From assembly GCA_963799455.1 (NCBI GenBank), contig CAWCXF010000003.1, positions 8,981 to 72,980 of the forward strand: DNA of 64,000 nucleotides, read 5' to 3'. The notes below the pieces were generated by a model that saw nothing but the letters and a program-made list of their open reading frames with translations, was not told where the DNA came from and ran no database searches. The translations under genes and the position numbers were made by a program. The stretch comes from CAWCXF01 sp963799455 (GTDB lineage Bacteria; Pseudomonadota; Alphaproteobacteria; Rhodobacterales; Rhodobacteraceae). Shown piece after piece: positions 47,781 through 56,495 of this stretch. Numbering within the stretch: position 1 is the first letter of the stretch; each line of letters opens with the position of its first letter.

Positions 47781-47798
47781 GCGAGGGTACACCCTCGC
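47781..47798. repeat. Inverted repeat before the transposon resolvase
   Basis: GCGAGGGT and its complement ACCCTCGC around a central AC, 30 bp before the resolvase start. Position and form suit a res crossover or binding site for the resolvase; a terminator is less likely because there is no T-run. Confidence 0.5.
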
Positions 47799-47828
47799 CG
47801 CGAGTTATCGAGCGAGGCGGTGGGGGCC

Positions 47829-48449
47829 ATGTTGATCGGATACGCCCGGGTGTCCAAGGCTGACGGCAGCCAGCTCCTCGACCTGCAACGCGACGCGCTG
47901 GAGGCCGCCGGCGTCGAGCCCGCGCGGATCTACGAGGACCGCGCCTCGGGGCGGAAGGATCAGCGTCCCGGCCTGGACGAGTGCCTGAAGGCGCTCCAGC
48001 CGGGCAACACGCTGGCGGTCTGGAAGCTCGACCGGCTGGGGCGCGACCTCAAGCACCTCGTCGTCCTCGTCGACACCCTACGCGATCTCGGCGCCGGGTT
48101 GCGCGTACTGGCCGGCGCCGGGGCGGAGATCGATACCACCACCGCGAACGGGCGGCTGGTCTTCGGCATCTTCGCCTCGCTCGCCGAGTTTGAAAGGGAG
48201 TTGATCGCGGAGCGGACCCGCGCGGGCCTGGCCGCGGCCCGCGCGCGCGGGCGCAACGGCGGACGGCCGCGGAAGATGGACCGGAAGATGCTGCGCATGG
48301 CGATGAGCGCCATGGCGGATCGCGAGACCCAGGCGAAGGACCTCGCCCACAGGCTCGGGATCACCACCACCACGCTCTACATGTACGTGAACGGCGACGG
48401 CTCTCCGAAGGCGCCAGGCCAGGCGCTGCTCGACGGCGTGCCCCGATGA
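47829..48449 (+). CDS. Resolvase of the 25.9-kb transposon (TniR/BinL-like)
   Basis: A 206-residue small serine recombinase. Seen: MLIGYARVSKADGSQ with the catalytic Ser near residue 9, VWKLDRLGRDLKHLV, TANGRLVFGIFASLAEFERE, and a C-terminal HTH (LAHRLGITTTTLYMYV). Resolves cointegrates formed by replicative transposition. Its stop overlaps the transposase ATG (ATGA). Confidence 0.9.
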   Translation: MLIGYARVSKADGSQLLDLQRDALEAAGVEPARIYEDRASGRKDQRPGLDECLKALQPGNTLAVWKLDRLGRDLKHLVVLVDTLRDLGAGLRVLAGAGAEIDTTTANGRLVFGIFASLAEFERELIAERTRAGLAAARARGRNGGRPRKMDRKMLRMAMSAMADRETQAKDLAHRLGITTTTLYMYVNGDGSPKAPGQALLDGVPR

Positions 48450-50138
48450 GCCGCGCTGGGACCCGCGGCGGCGGTGTCCCGGTAGAAGCCCTCCTCGATC
48501 TGCGCCGGCGCCTCGACGGCCTGCCGCCTCGCCATGCCGAGCGTCGTGTCCTAGTGGACGGCGCCGCGGCCCTCTTTGGTGTGTCCCGCGCCACGATCTA
48601 CCGAGCGCTCCGGGGGCAGCTTCGTCCGAAGGGCCTGCAACGGACGGACCGGGGGAGGCCCCGCACGATGCCGCGGGCGGAGATGGAGCGGTTCTGCGAG
48701 GTCATCGCGGCGCTGAAGATCCGCACGACCAACAAGAAGGGCCGGCACCTCTCCACCGTCCGCGCCATCGAGCTGCTGGAGGAGCACGGCGTCGAGACGC
48801 CCGACGGCGAGGTACGCGCCGCGCCGGGCCTGCTGAACCGAGCCACCGTCAACCGGTACCTGGCGCTCTGGGGCTACGACCACGCCCGCATGACGCGCGC
48901 GCCAGCGGCGGTGCGCTTCGAGGCCCGCACGAGCAACGCGCTCTGGCAGTTCGACATCAGCCATTCGGACCTCAAGGAGATCGAGCAGCCCGGCTGGGTC
49001 GATCCTCACCATCGCAGCCCGCCGGTGCCGATGCTGTTCAGCGTCGTCGACGACCGCAGCGGCACGGCCTTCCAGCAGTACCGCTGCGTCCACGGCGAGG
49101 ACGTCGAGAGCGGGCTGCGCTTCCTCTTCGACGCCATGGCGCCCAAGGAGGGCGAGACGCCGAGGCTCCAGGGCGTGCCGGACGCGCTCTACCTCGACAA
49201 CGGCCCGATCGCGAAGAGCGGCGTCTTCCGCACCGTGATGGAGCGCCTGGGCGTGCGCGTCATGACCCACGCGCCTGCGGGGTCGGACGGCCGCCGCGTG
49301 ACGGCTCGTGCCAAGGGCAAGGTCGAGCGGCCCTTCCGCACCGTGAAAGAGGCGCACGAGACGCTCTACCACTTCCACAAGCCCCGGACCGAAGCGGAGG
49401 CCAACGACTGGCTCGCCAACTTCGTGGCCCGCTACAACGACAAGCCGCACCGCCGCGAGGCCCACAGCCGCATCGAGGACTGGATCGCCAGCCTGCCGGA
49501 GGGCGGCATCCGGCGGATGTGCGCGTGGGATCGCTTCTGCGCCTTCGCCAGGGAGCCGGAGACTCTGGAAGGTGGGCGGCGATGCCCGCGTGCGGGTGGA
49601 GGGTGCGTTCTACGAGGTCGATCCCGACCTCGCGGGCGAGGAGGTGACCCTCTGGTGGGGCCTCTTCGACCACGAGCTGTTCGTCGAGTTCCGTGACAGG
49701 CGCTTCGGACCCTACACGCCGTCGGGAGGCCCGATCCCGCTGCATCGCTATCGCAAGCCGGCCCGGTCGCCGGTTCAGAAGCGCGCCGACCGCATCGGTG
49801 AACTGGCCGCGCATCTCGCGCTGCCGAGGACGGCGCTGTCGGGCGCGCACGGCGCGGCGCTCGGACTGGGCGCCGCGACGGCGGCCGTGCTGCCGTTCCC
49901 GAGCCGGCCCTTCCTCGATCCCGACCCTTATCGCCAGCTCGCCTACGCCGGCCGGCTCGACGCGCTGCGCGGGGTCTCGGCGCTGCTCCGTCGGCCCCTG
50001 GCCCGTTTGGCCGAGGACGACCTCGCCTTCGTCAATGCGCTGGTCGATTGCACGCTCGACAAGGCCGATGTCGCGGCGGCCATCATGTCTCGGTTCTCCC
50101 GCAAGGGTCCGGATGTTCAGGAGAGCCCCGAATGCTGA
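48446..50138 (+). pseudogene. DDE transposase of the transposon (TniA/TnsB-like), one frameshift
   Basis: Large rve-type transposase. Seen: HTH regions (LFGVSRATIYRALRGQL), first catalytic Asp in ALWQFDISHSDLKE, second in DALYLDNGPIAKSG, Glu in KGKVERPFRTVKEAHET, then a Mu-type C-terminal beta-barrel (LWKVGGDARVRVEGAFYEV). The frame breaks near 49570; adding a GC gives one frame of about 564 residues. The stop overlaps the ATPase start. Related to the transposases of Tn552/Tn5053 rather than to IS21 IstA, given the partner genes. Confidence 0.85.
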
Positions 50139-51106
50139 CCGCCGAGGTCATGGAGCGCTACAGCCTCACACGCGACTGGCGCGCGGCGGGCTTCTACGAG
50201 ACCGAGGCCCACCGCCAGATCGCTCGCGCCCTGCGTGCAGGGCTCGGATCGGGCCGCCTGATCGCCATCGCCGGCCCGATCGGCGTGGGCAAGACGATGT
50301 TCCTCCACCGCCTGCAGCGCGAGATCACCAAGGAGAGGAAGATCATCGTCGCGCGCAGCCTGGCGGTGGACAAGGCGCGCACCACCGTGCCGACGCTCAT
50401 CACGGCTCTGTTCTACGACCTGTCGCGCGACAAGGAGCCGAGGATCCCCGCCCAGGGCGAGCGACGCGAGCGCGAGCTGCAGAAGCTCGTCTTGCGTGCC
50501 GGCAAGCCGGTCGCCCTCTTCGTCGACGAGGCGCACGACCTGCACCCCAGGACGCTGAACGGCATCAAGCGGCTGATGGAGGTCGTCGCGCAGGGCGGCG
50601 GCGTGCTCTCGGTGGTCCTCGCCGGCCACCCGAAGCTGCGCAACGATCTGCGCCGCCCGGTGATGGAGGAGGTCGGCTACCGCACCGACGTCCTCGGCCT
50701 CGACGGCCTGGCCGACGAGGCCCGGCCCTACCTCGACTGGCTGCTCGGCGAGTGCGCCGCCAAGGGGGCCAAGGTGGACGACCTCATCACGTCCGATGCC
50801 CTCGACATCCTCGCGGCGCGCCTCACCACGCCCTTGCAGATCGGTGAGCACCTCAGCCGCGCCTTCGAGGAGGGTTTCCGTCTGGGCCAGAAGCCGGTCG
50901 GCCCCGACATCGTGGCCTCCACCCTTGCGATGGACTTCGATGATCTCGAGCCGCGGCTCACGCGGCAGGGCTACACGGTAAGGGCGCTCGCCGAGCAGTT
51001 CGGCGCCAAGCCCGCCGAGATCCGCCGCCTGCTCGACGGCCATCTGGAGACCGGCCGCACCCGCGAGCTGGCCGACATGATGCGGACCGCCGGGTTGCCG
51101 ATGTGA
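50132..51106 (+). CDS. AAA+ transposition ATPase (TniB/TnsC-like)
   Basis: A 324-residue AAA+ ATPase. Seen: Walker A IAGPIGVGKTMFLHRL, Walker B PVALFVDEAHDLHP, sensor SVVLAGHPKLRNDL, and a C-terminal HTH-like part (TVRALAEQFGAKPAEIRRLL). Starts at ATG 50132 with AGGAG upstream. ATPases of this type select the target and activate the DDE transposase. Last gene before the right end. Confidence 0.9.
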   Translation: MLTAEVMERYSLTRDWRAAGFYETEAHRQIARALRAGLGSGRLIAIAGPIGVGKTMFLHRLQREITKERKIIVARSLAVDKARTTVPTLITALFYDLSRDKEPRIPAQGERRERELQKLVLRAGKPVALFVDEAHDLHPRTLNGIKRLMEVVAQGGGVLSVVLAGHPKLRNDLRRPVMEEVGYRTDVLGLDGLADEARPYLDWLLGECAAKGAKVDDLITSDALDILAARLTTPLQIGEHLSRAFEEGFRLGQKPVGPDIVASTLAMDFDDLEPRLTRQGYTVRALAEQFGAKPAEIRRLLDGHLETGRTRELADMMRTAGLPM

Positions 51107-51282
51107 GAGCGGGCAGACCATCGCAGGTCCGCGCGCCCAGTCTCATCAATCTGCGCTGGTCGCACGCAATCTGCGCTCGGTCTCACGTAGTGTGAGCCGA
51201 AGCCGTCGGATGGTCTCAGATAATCCGAGCCGAAAACGCCGATGATTCCGCGCACGAGCGCGGATGGTCTCAAGCCGCTACA
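51107..51282. repeat. Right-end repeat array of the transposon
   Basis: Read inward from 51282 it has the terminal repeat, then units with GGCTCGGATTATCTGAGACC, GGCTCACACTACGTGAGACC, CAGATTGCGTGCGACC and CAGATTGATGAGAC, about 25-30 bp apart, mirroring the left end. They are likely transposase sites. Confidence 0.7.
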
Positions 51283-51580
51283 CCTAGCCCTCCATGGCCT
51301 CGGCCTGACAGCGGGCGAACTCATCGCGCACGGCCTGGCGCAGGGCGTGGCTCTCGACGCGCACGACGCGCCAGGGCCGCGCGTTGCCGACCGAGGGCGC
51401 GCGGTCCATCGCCTCGCGCAGGCGCATCAGCACGGCCTCGTCCACGAGGTCGGGGCGGAAGTGGCGCACGTCGCGCCGCCAGGCGAGGAGGCGGTGGATG
51501 ACGGCCGCCTCGGCGGGCTCGAAGCGCATCGCGCCGGCATTTGCCTTGGTGCCGTAACCCAGAGGGTGGGACGGTCTCAT
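51283..51580 (-). pseudogene. bluB: bluB 5' part, cut by the transposon
   Basis: First about 98 codons of BluB from ATG 51580 (overlapping the repC-like stop as ATGA) or from 51529. Seen: VIHRLLAWRRDVRHFRPD and RAPSVGNARPWRVVRVES, the nitroreductase-like flavin-binding entry of BluB. It ends EAMEG followed by an amber codon (51284-51286) that lies inside the target duplication. The 3' part is at 25017-25399. Confidence 0.85.
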
Positions 51581-51609
51581 CGGGGCGTGGCCCTCATCGC
51601 GTCCTCCTC
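51577..51609 (-). pseudogene. 3' tail of the repC-like gene, cut off by IS21-B
   Basis: Directly after the IS21-B duplication, the frame of the repC-like gene continues EEDAMRATPR and stops at TGA 51577-51579, overlapping the bluB ATG. Its main part is at 56496-57799. Confidence 0.75.
51604..51609. repeat. Target duplication CTCCTC of IS21-B
   Basis: CTCCTC here is repeated at 56496-56501. Removing the element with one copy rejoins the repC-like frame. Confidence 0.8.
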
Positions 51610-51715
51610 TGTAGCGCGACGATCTGGATGAGAGTTGCGCGACGATCAGGGTGAGAACTGAGTGTCGCGGCGAGTGGGAGGATTGCCGACCGTGGGCTGG
51701 TCGGCAAGGGTGTTC

Positions 51716-52380
51716 TCAGCTTGATTGTCGCTCCGCGTCAGGCGCGGCGGTTTTGGCTGTCGCGCGCGGCGGTCGTCCCGGCCCACGCTGCCGCTCGAGG
51801 GCGCTGCGGCGGCGGTAGCTCTCGACGTTGAGCTCGAGGATGGTGGCGTGGTGCACGAGCCGGTCGACGGCGGCGAGCGTCATGGCGGGGTCGGGGAAGA
51901 CCTTGTTCCACTCGCCGAAGGGTTGGTTGGCAGTGATGAGGATGGAGCGGCGCTCGTAGCGCGCGCCGATGAGCTCGAAGAGGACAGAGGTCTCGGCCTG
52001 GTCCTTGGTGACGTAGGCGAGGTCGTCGAGGATCAGCAGATGATACTTGTCGAGCTTGGCGATGGCGGCTTCCAAAGCGAGTTCGCGGCGCGCGACCTGG
52101 AGGCGCTGGACGAGGTCGGTGGTGCGGGTGAAGAGCACGCGCCAGCCGTTCTCGATCAGTCCCCGGCCGATGGCGGCCGCGAGGTGGCTCTTGCCGCCGC
52201 CGGGGGGCCCGAACAGCAGCAGATTGGCGCCGCGCTCGAGCCAACTGTCCCCGGCGACGAGGGCCATGACCTGGGCCTTCGAGATTGTCGGCACGGCCTC
52301 GAACTCGAAGGCGTCGAGGGTCTTTCCGGGCGGCAGGCGGGCCTCGACGAGGTGGCGCTCGATGCGCCGGCGGGCGCGCT
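51716..52380 (-). pseudogene. istB: IstB of IS21-B, C-terminal part
   Basis: About 220 residues from RARRRIERHLVEARLPPG on, with Walker A LLLFGPPGGGKSHLA, Walker B LLILDDLAYVTKD and ITANQPFGEWNKVFPD. The N-terminal 57 codons are at 54619-54789; the two parts join as LAERARRRIE when IS21-A and one GCGCT are removed. Confidence 0.88.
52376..52380. repeat. Target duplication GCGCT of IS21-A copy 2
   Basis: GCGCT at 52376-52380 and 54619-54623 flank the element. Confidence 0.85.
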
Positions 52381-52436
52381 TATCAAGCGACATTCGGAAC
52401 TGGCCCGGTGGCGACACCAGGATCTGGCCCACCCCG

Positions 52437-53234
52437 TCATGTGGTTTCGACTTCGGTTTCAAGCGCCGGGCCGGCCTTCTGCAGAAGGCCGGCCCGGCGC
52501 TTCTCGCGCAGCCTGTAGCTGTCGCCCCGGATGGTGATGACGTGGGAGTGGTGGAGCAGGCGATCGAGGATCGCGGTGGCCACCACCGGGTCGCCGAACA
52601 CCGCGCCCCACTCGCCTACGGACCGGTTCGAAGTCACCAGCATCGCGCCGCGCTCGTAGCGGCGGCTGACGAGCTGGAAGAACAGGTGAGCGGCGTTGGG
52701 CTCGAGCGGCAGGTAGCCCAGCTCGTCCACGATCAGCAGCTTCGGCTTGGCGAAGTGCGCCAGCCGCTCCTCGAGCCGGCCCTCGACCTGGGCCTTGGCG
52801 AGGTTGGCCACGAGCGCCATGGCGCCGGTGAAGAGCACGGTGTGGCCGGCCACGATCGCTTCGCGGCCGAGCGCCACCGCAAGGTGCGTCTTGCCCACGC
52901 CCGGGGGGCCGAGCAGCAAGAGCGCATCGCCGTGGGCGATGAAGCGCCCCGTCGCGAGGTCGCGGATCTGCCCCTTGTCGACCGAGGGCTGGGCGGCGAA
53001 GTCGAAGCCCTCCAGGGTCCGCACGAAGGGGAACTTCGCCAGCCCGAAGCTCATCTCGATGCGGCGCTGATCCTTCCGTGCGATCTCGCGCTCGCAGAGG
53101 AAGGCGAGCGCCTCGCGCAGGGTCATCTCCCCCCGCGCCGCCTCGTCGAGCAAGCCGTCGAGCTGGTCGCGCACCGCCGTCAACTTCAAGCGCGTCAGCA
53201 TCCGGTCGAGCTCGTCCTGGGTCTGCGCTCCCAT
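52437..53234 (-). CDS. istB: IS21 helper ATPase IstB (IS21-A copy 2)
   Basis: Identical in translation to the protein at 7422-8219 (Walker A LLGPPGVGKTHLA). Its 3' end holds the same perfect palindrome (52461-52502). Overlaps the istA stop as TGATG. Confidence 0.93.
   Translation of the reverse strand: MGAQTQDELDRMLTRLKLTAVRDQLDGLLDEAARGEMTLREALAFLCEREIARKDQRRIEMSFGLAKFPFVRTLEGFDFAAQPSVDKGQIRDLATGRFIAHGDALLLLGPPGVGKTHLAVALGREAIVAGHTVLFTGAMALVANLAKAQVEGRLEERLAHFAKPKLLIVDELGYLPLEPNAAHLFFQLVSRRYERGAMLVTSNRSVGEWGAVFGDPVVATAILDRLLHHSHVITIRGDSYRLREKRRAGLLQKAGPALETEVETT
52461..52502. repeat. Perfect 42-bp palindrome, second copy
   Basis: Same as 8154-8195, in the 3' end of istB of IS21-A copy 2. 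Confidence 0.85.
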
Positions 53235-54541
53235 CACCAGGCGCCCCCGGCCACCGCCTCGTACTCGGCGAGCGGGCGCAGCAGCGCCGGCGCCGGGATC
53301 GGCGCGGCCTCGGCTGCCTCGGCGTCTTCTCTGACCACGCGGCCGGCGGCACCCGCGACGCCCTCGAAGTGAGCGCGGTCGGTGAAGCGCCCGCGACGGT
53401 CCGCGCTGCGGGGATGACGGGCCACCTCGATGCCCGCATGGGTGACCTGCACAGTCTCGGCCGTGACCAGCACGCTCACTCGCTCCCCGATCAAGCGCCA
53501 CGGCACCGAGTAGGCGTTCGTCTCGATCTCCACCGCGCAGTCCGCTCCCACGCGTCGGCTCAGCTCGCGCGCGGCCAGGAACGGGCCGCGGTCGGGCAGC
53601 GGCCGCAGGGCGGCGGCCTCGTCGCGCGCGAAGCGGACCATGGGCGCCTCGCCGGTGGTGCCGTGGACGCGCTGATCGGCGATCTCGCGCGTCCACTCGG
53701 CCAGATGCGCCTCCAGGGCCGCGAAGCTCTCGAAGGTTCGCCCCGCGACCGCGTTGCCCTTCACGTAGCCCACGCCGCGCTCGTCCTTGCCCTTGGTCCG
53801 CGCCCGGTACGGCGCGCAGGCCTGGACCCGGAAGCCCCAGTGCCGCGCAAAGGCGTGGAGCTTGGGGTTGAGCACCACCTCCCGCGTCGCCGCGTCGTGG
53901 TGCAGGATCAGAGCGCGCGCATTGTCGAGCAGCACCTCCTCAGGCACGCCCCCAAAGGCTGCGAAGGCACTCTCCATGCCTTCGAACCAGTGCTCCTGGC
54001 GCTCGCCCAGGAAGGCCCGGACGTGCAGCCGGCGCGAGTGGCCCAGCGTCGCCACGAAGAACGACACCGGTCGCAGAGCGCCCTCGATCTCGACCCGCCT
54101 CTGGCCGAAGTCGATCTGCAACTGCTGGCCCGGGCGCGTCTCGAACCTCACCGTCGCCCGCGCTTCGGCCCGTAGCGCTTGGCGCAGCGGTGCCACCGCA
54201 CGCTCCACCGTGCGCAGGCTTACCTCAATGCCCCTCTCGGCCGCGAGCTCCTGGCGAACCACGTCCGCGTTGCCCGCGTGGCGGCGGAAGCGCTCGGACA
54301 GCCAGCCCCCAAGACCGTCGAGCGACGTCTTGCGTGTCGGTGCCACCGGGCGTCGCCAGCCGCCCTCGCGCAGCCACCGCCGCACCGTCGTCCGCGAGCA
54401 CCCCAGCTCCGCCGCGATCCGCCGCGCCCCCCAGCCGAGCGCCTTCAGCCTCAGCATCGCCGACACGTCGTCCGGCTCCTTCATCTCGTCCCTCCGCAGA
54501 CCTTCAGTCCGCAGAAGCCTCTCCGTCACTGGCATGGTCAT
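53234..54541 (-). CDS. istA: IS21 transposase IstA (IS21-A copy 2)
   Basis: Identical in translation to the 435-residue IstA at 6115-7422, with the HTH ARRIAAELGCSRTTVRRWL and the DDE core beginning QLQIDFGQRRV. Intact. Confidence 0.93.
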   Translation of the reverse strand: MTMPVTERLLRTEGLRRDEMKEPDDVSAMLRLKALGWGARRIAAELGCSRTTVRRWLREGGWRRPVAPTRKTSLDGLGGWLSERFRRHAGNADVVRQELAAERGIEVSLRTVERAVAPLRQALRAEARATVRFETRPGQQLQIDFGQRRVEIEGALRPVSFFVATLGHSRRLHVRAFLGERQEHWFEGMESAFAAFGGVPEEVLLDNARALILHHDAATREVVLNPKLHAFARHWGFRVQACAPYRARTKGKDERGVGYVKGNAVAGRTFESFAALEAHLAEWTREIADQRVHGTTGEAPMVRFARDEAAALRPLPDRGPFLAARELSRRVGADCAVEIETNAYSVPWRLIGERVSVLVTAETVQVTHAGIEVARHPRSADRRGRFTDRAHFEGVAGAAGRVVREDAEAAEAAPIPAPALLRPLAEYEAVAGGAW

Positions 54542-54618
54542 CCAGGCCCTCCCCTCAGGCTACCGAGGGGGCCAGTTCCTCATGTCGCCTCCGGACCAGT
54601 TTGCCGTGACGCCTGACA

Positions 54619-54789
54619 GCGCTCGGCGAGTTCGTGCTCGGCCAGGGCGGCGAGGAGGCGCGCGGCGGGCCAGCCCTCCTTGTCCGCACGCTCGGCGAAG
54701 GCGGGCCAGATGGCCTTGATCGCCGGCAGGCGCAGGTCGCCGAGCAGCAAGCCGAGGCGGGCGTCGTCGATGGGGTCGGTCGCGCTCAT
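54619..54789 (-). pseudogene. istB: IstB of IS21-B, N-terminal part
   Basis: Starts MSATDPIDDARLGLLLGDLR at 54789, overlapping the istA stop by 4 bases (ATGA), and runs to HELAER where IS21-A begins. Continued at 51716-52380. Confidence 0.85.
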
Positions 54790-56303
54790 GCCGCGCCTCC
54801 CTCGATCGCGGCCGGGGCCATGAGCGCGTCGTAGTCGGCCAGCGACCGGCGCGGGATCTCGATCTTTGGCAGGGTCGCCGGGTCGGGCGCGAAGCGCCGC
54901 CGCAACGTGGCCATGTCGGGCAGCGCGCCCGCGTCGAGGGCCTCGGCGATGACGGCGGCGAGTTCGGCCTCGCAGCCGCGCTCGTGCGCCAGGGCGAGCG
55001 CGTCGATGGTGAGGCGGCAGGCCCGCTTCGCGGGCAGCGCGCCCATCGCCGCCTCGAACAGCCGGCGGTAGGCCTCCCGAGGGAAGAGCTGGTCGCGGTA
55101 GACCAGCCCCGGCAGCGCCATGGGCTTGCGCCGGAGCGCGTGGATGACGTGCCGGTAGTCGACCACGTGGGCATGCCGCCCGTGGCCGGGAGAGCGCCCC
55201 CGCGGCAGCGTCGTCAGGTGGGTCGCGCCGAGGAAGAGTTCGAGGCGGTCGTCATGGATGCGCACGCGCAGGCGATGGCCGATCAGGCGCGAGGGCATGG
55301 AGTAGAAGACCTTGCGAAGCGTGAAGCCGCCCGAGGAGGTGACGGTGACGAGCGCCTCCTCGCCGTCCTCGATGCGGCGCGGCGGCAATGGATGCAGGGC
55401 AGCACGCTCAACCTCAGTGCGTTTGCGGTTGCGCGCATTGCGCCGCCCGACGAGCTCGTCGAGGAAGCGGCGGTAGGCGGCGAGGTCTTCGAACTCGGCC
55501 GAGCCCCGCAGCAGCAGCGCGTCCGCGACGGCGCGCTTCAGGTGGCCGTGCGGCCCTTCGATCGCACCGTTCTCGTGCGCCAGGCCGCGGTTGTTGCGCG
55601 TCGCGGCCATGCCGTAGTGGCCGCAAAGCGCGGCGTAGCGCTCGGTCCAGTCGTTCTCGACCTCCGGGTCGAGGTTGCGGAACGCGGCCGAGAGGCTGTC
55701 GCTGCGGTGCTCCCGCGGCGCGCCCCCAAGTGCCCAGAGCGCGTTCTGGAGCCCCTCGGCCAGGGCCACGAAGCTCTCGCCGCCGAGCACGACGTGGACG
55801 TGCTCGAAGCCGCTGAAGGCCAGGCGGAAGTGGTAGAGCCGGTGGTCGAGCACGCTACCGGCGACGGTCACGCCGAGGCCGGCCGCGTCGGTGAAGTCCG
55901 ACAGCCCGAGGCGGCCCGGCTCGTGGCTCTGACGGAAGATCACCTCCCGCTCGGGGCCATGCAGCGCCCGCCAGGCGCGGATGCGCCGCTCGAGGGTCCG
56001 GCGCACGCCGGGGTCGAGGTCGGGGCGGCGGCGCAGCAGCTCCTCGAAGATCGCCACCGGCCTGAGCCCGGGCGCGGCCTCGAGCATGGGCACGACCTCC
56101 TCCTCGAAAAGCCCCTCGAGCGGGTCGGGCCGGCGCCGCCCCCGCGCCGCCCTCTTCGTCGAGGGCGGGCGTGGATCCCGCTCCAGGCGGTAGCCCGTGG
56201 CCGCGCTGAACCCCGCCTTGGCCGCGGCGACAGCGACCGGGTCGGTCGAACGGTGGGTCATGAAGAGCCTCATCTGGTGATCGGTCACGTGACGGCCGGG
56301 CAC
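54786..56303 (-). CDS. istA: IS21 transposase IstA (IS21-B)
   Basis: A 505-residue IstA, a different subgroup from IS21-A. Seen: the DHQMRLFMTHRSTDPVAVAA start with HTH, GLSDFTDAAGLGVTV (first Asp), HRSDSLSAAFRNL (second Asp), THENGAIEGPHGHLK-like segment (LAHENGAIEGPHGHLKRAV, Glu), and RKVFYSMPSRLIGHRLRVRI in the C-terminal domain. Intact, but without an intact partner IstB this copy cannot move unless helped. Confidence 0.92.
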   Translation of the reverse strand: MPGRHVTDHQMRLFMTHRSTDPVAVAAAKAGFSAATGYRLERDPRPPSTKRAARGRRRPDPLEGLFEEEVVPMLEAAPGLRPVAIFEELLRRRPDLDPGVRRTLERRIRAWRALHGPEREVIFRQSHEPGRLGLSDFTDAAGLGVTVAGSVLDHRLYHFRLAFSGFEHVHVVLGGESFVALAEGLQNALWALGGAPREHRSDSLSAAFRNLDPEVENDWTERYAALCGHYGMAATRNNRGLAHENGAIEGPHGHLKRAVADALLLRGSAEFEDLAAYRRFLDELVGRRNARNRKRTEVERAALHPLPPRRIEDGEEALVTVTSSGGFTLRKVFYSMPSRLIGHRLRVRIHDDRLELFLGATHLTTLPRGRSPGHGRHAHVVDYRHVIHALRRKPMALPGLVYRDQLFPREAYRRLFEAAMGALPAKRACRLTIDALALAHERGCEAELAAVIAEALDAGALPDMATLRRRFAPDPATLPKIEIPRRSLADYDALMAPAAIEGGAA

Positions 56304-56495
56304 GGGCGCTCCTCACGATGGAGAAAGCATCCCTCTACCTCGGTCGACCGCGATCACCCGGCGCCCCACCGCGGCGGGAGCCGACACGACGCGGCCCAGA
56401 GCTCCAGTCGGGCTACGCCCTCCCTTCGATCGGGGCCGCGTCGCGCCCTCTCATCCTGTTTGCCGCGCGGCTCTCATCCTGTTTGTCGCGCCGCA

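Larger units (their letters stand above)
25400..51282 (+). mobile_element. 25.9-kb Tn552/Tn5053-like transposon in bluB
   Basis: The ends match as inverted repeats: left TGTAACGGCTTGAGATCATC, right read inward TGTAGCGGCTTGAGACCATC. Both are followed by several related imperfect copies of a roughly 25-bp motif (GGCTCGGATTGCNTGAGACC type). A CCTAGC duplication flanks it. The right end carries resolvase, DDE transposase and AAA+ ATPase genes in that order, each overlapping the next. No TniQ gene is seen, which with the 6-bp duplication looks more like Tn552 than Tn5053. The cargo is efflux, sugar phosphorolysis, lactate and mechanosensitive-channel genes. Confidence 0.88.
52381..54618 (-). mobile_element. 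IS21-A copy 2, inside IS21-B
   Basis: Same length (2238 bp), same ends and identical protein products as 6038-8275, in the opposite orientation, with its own 5-bp duplication GCGCT. Inserted in the istB gene of IS21-B. Confidence 0.93.
51610..56495 (-). mobile_element. IS21-family element IS21-B, split by IS21-A copy 2
   Basis: Second type of IS21 element, about 2643 bp without the nested insertion. Its ends match inward: left TGTAGCGCGACGATCTGGAT, right TGCGGCGCGACAAACAGGAT, each followed by a second copy of the CGCGNC...GGATGAGA unit. Flanked by CTCCTC on both sides. Encodes istA (54786-56303) and a split istB. Confidence 0.9.
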
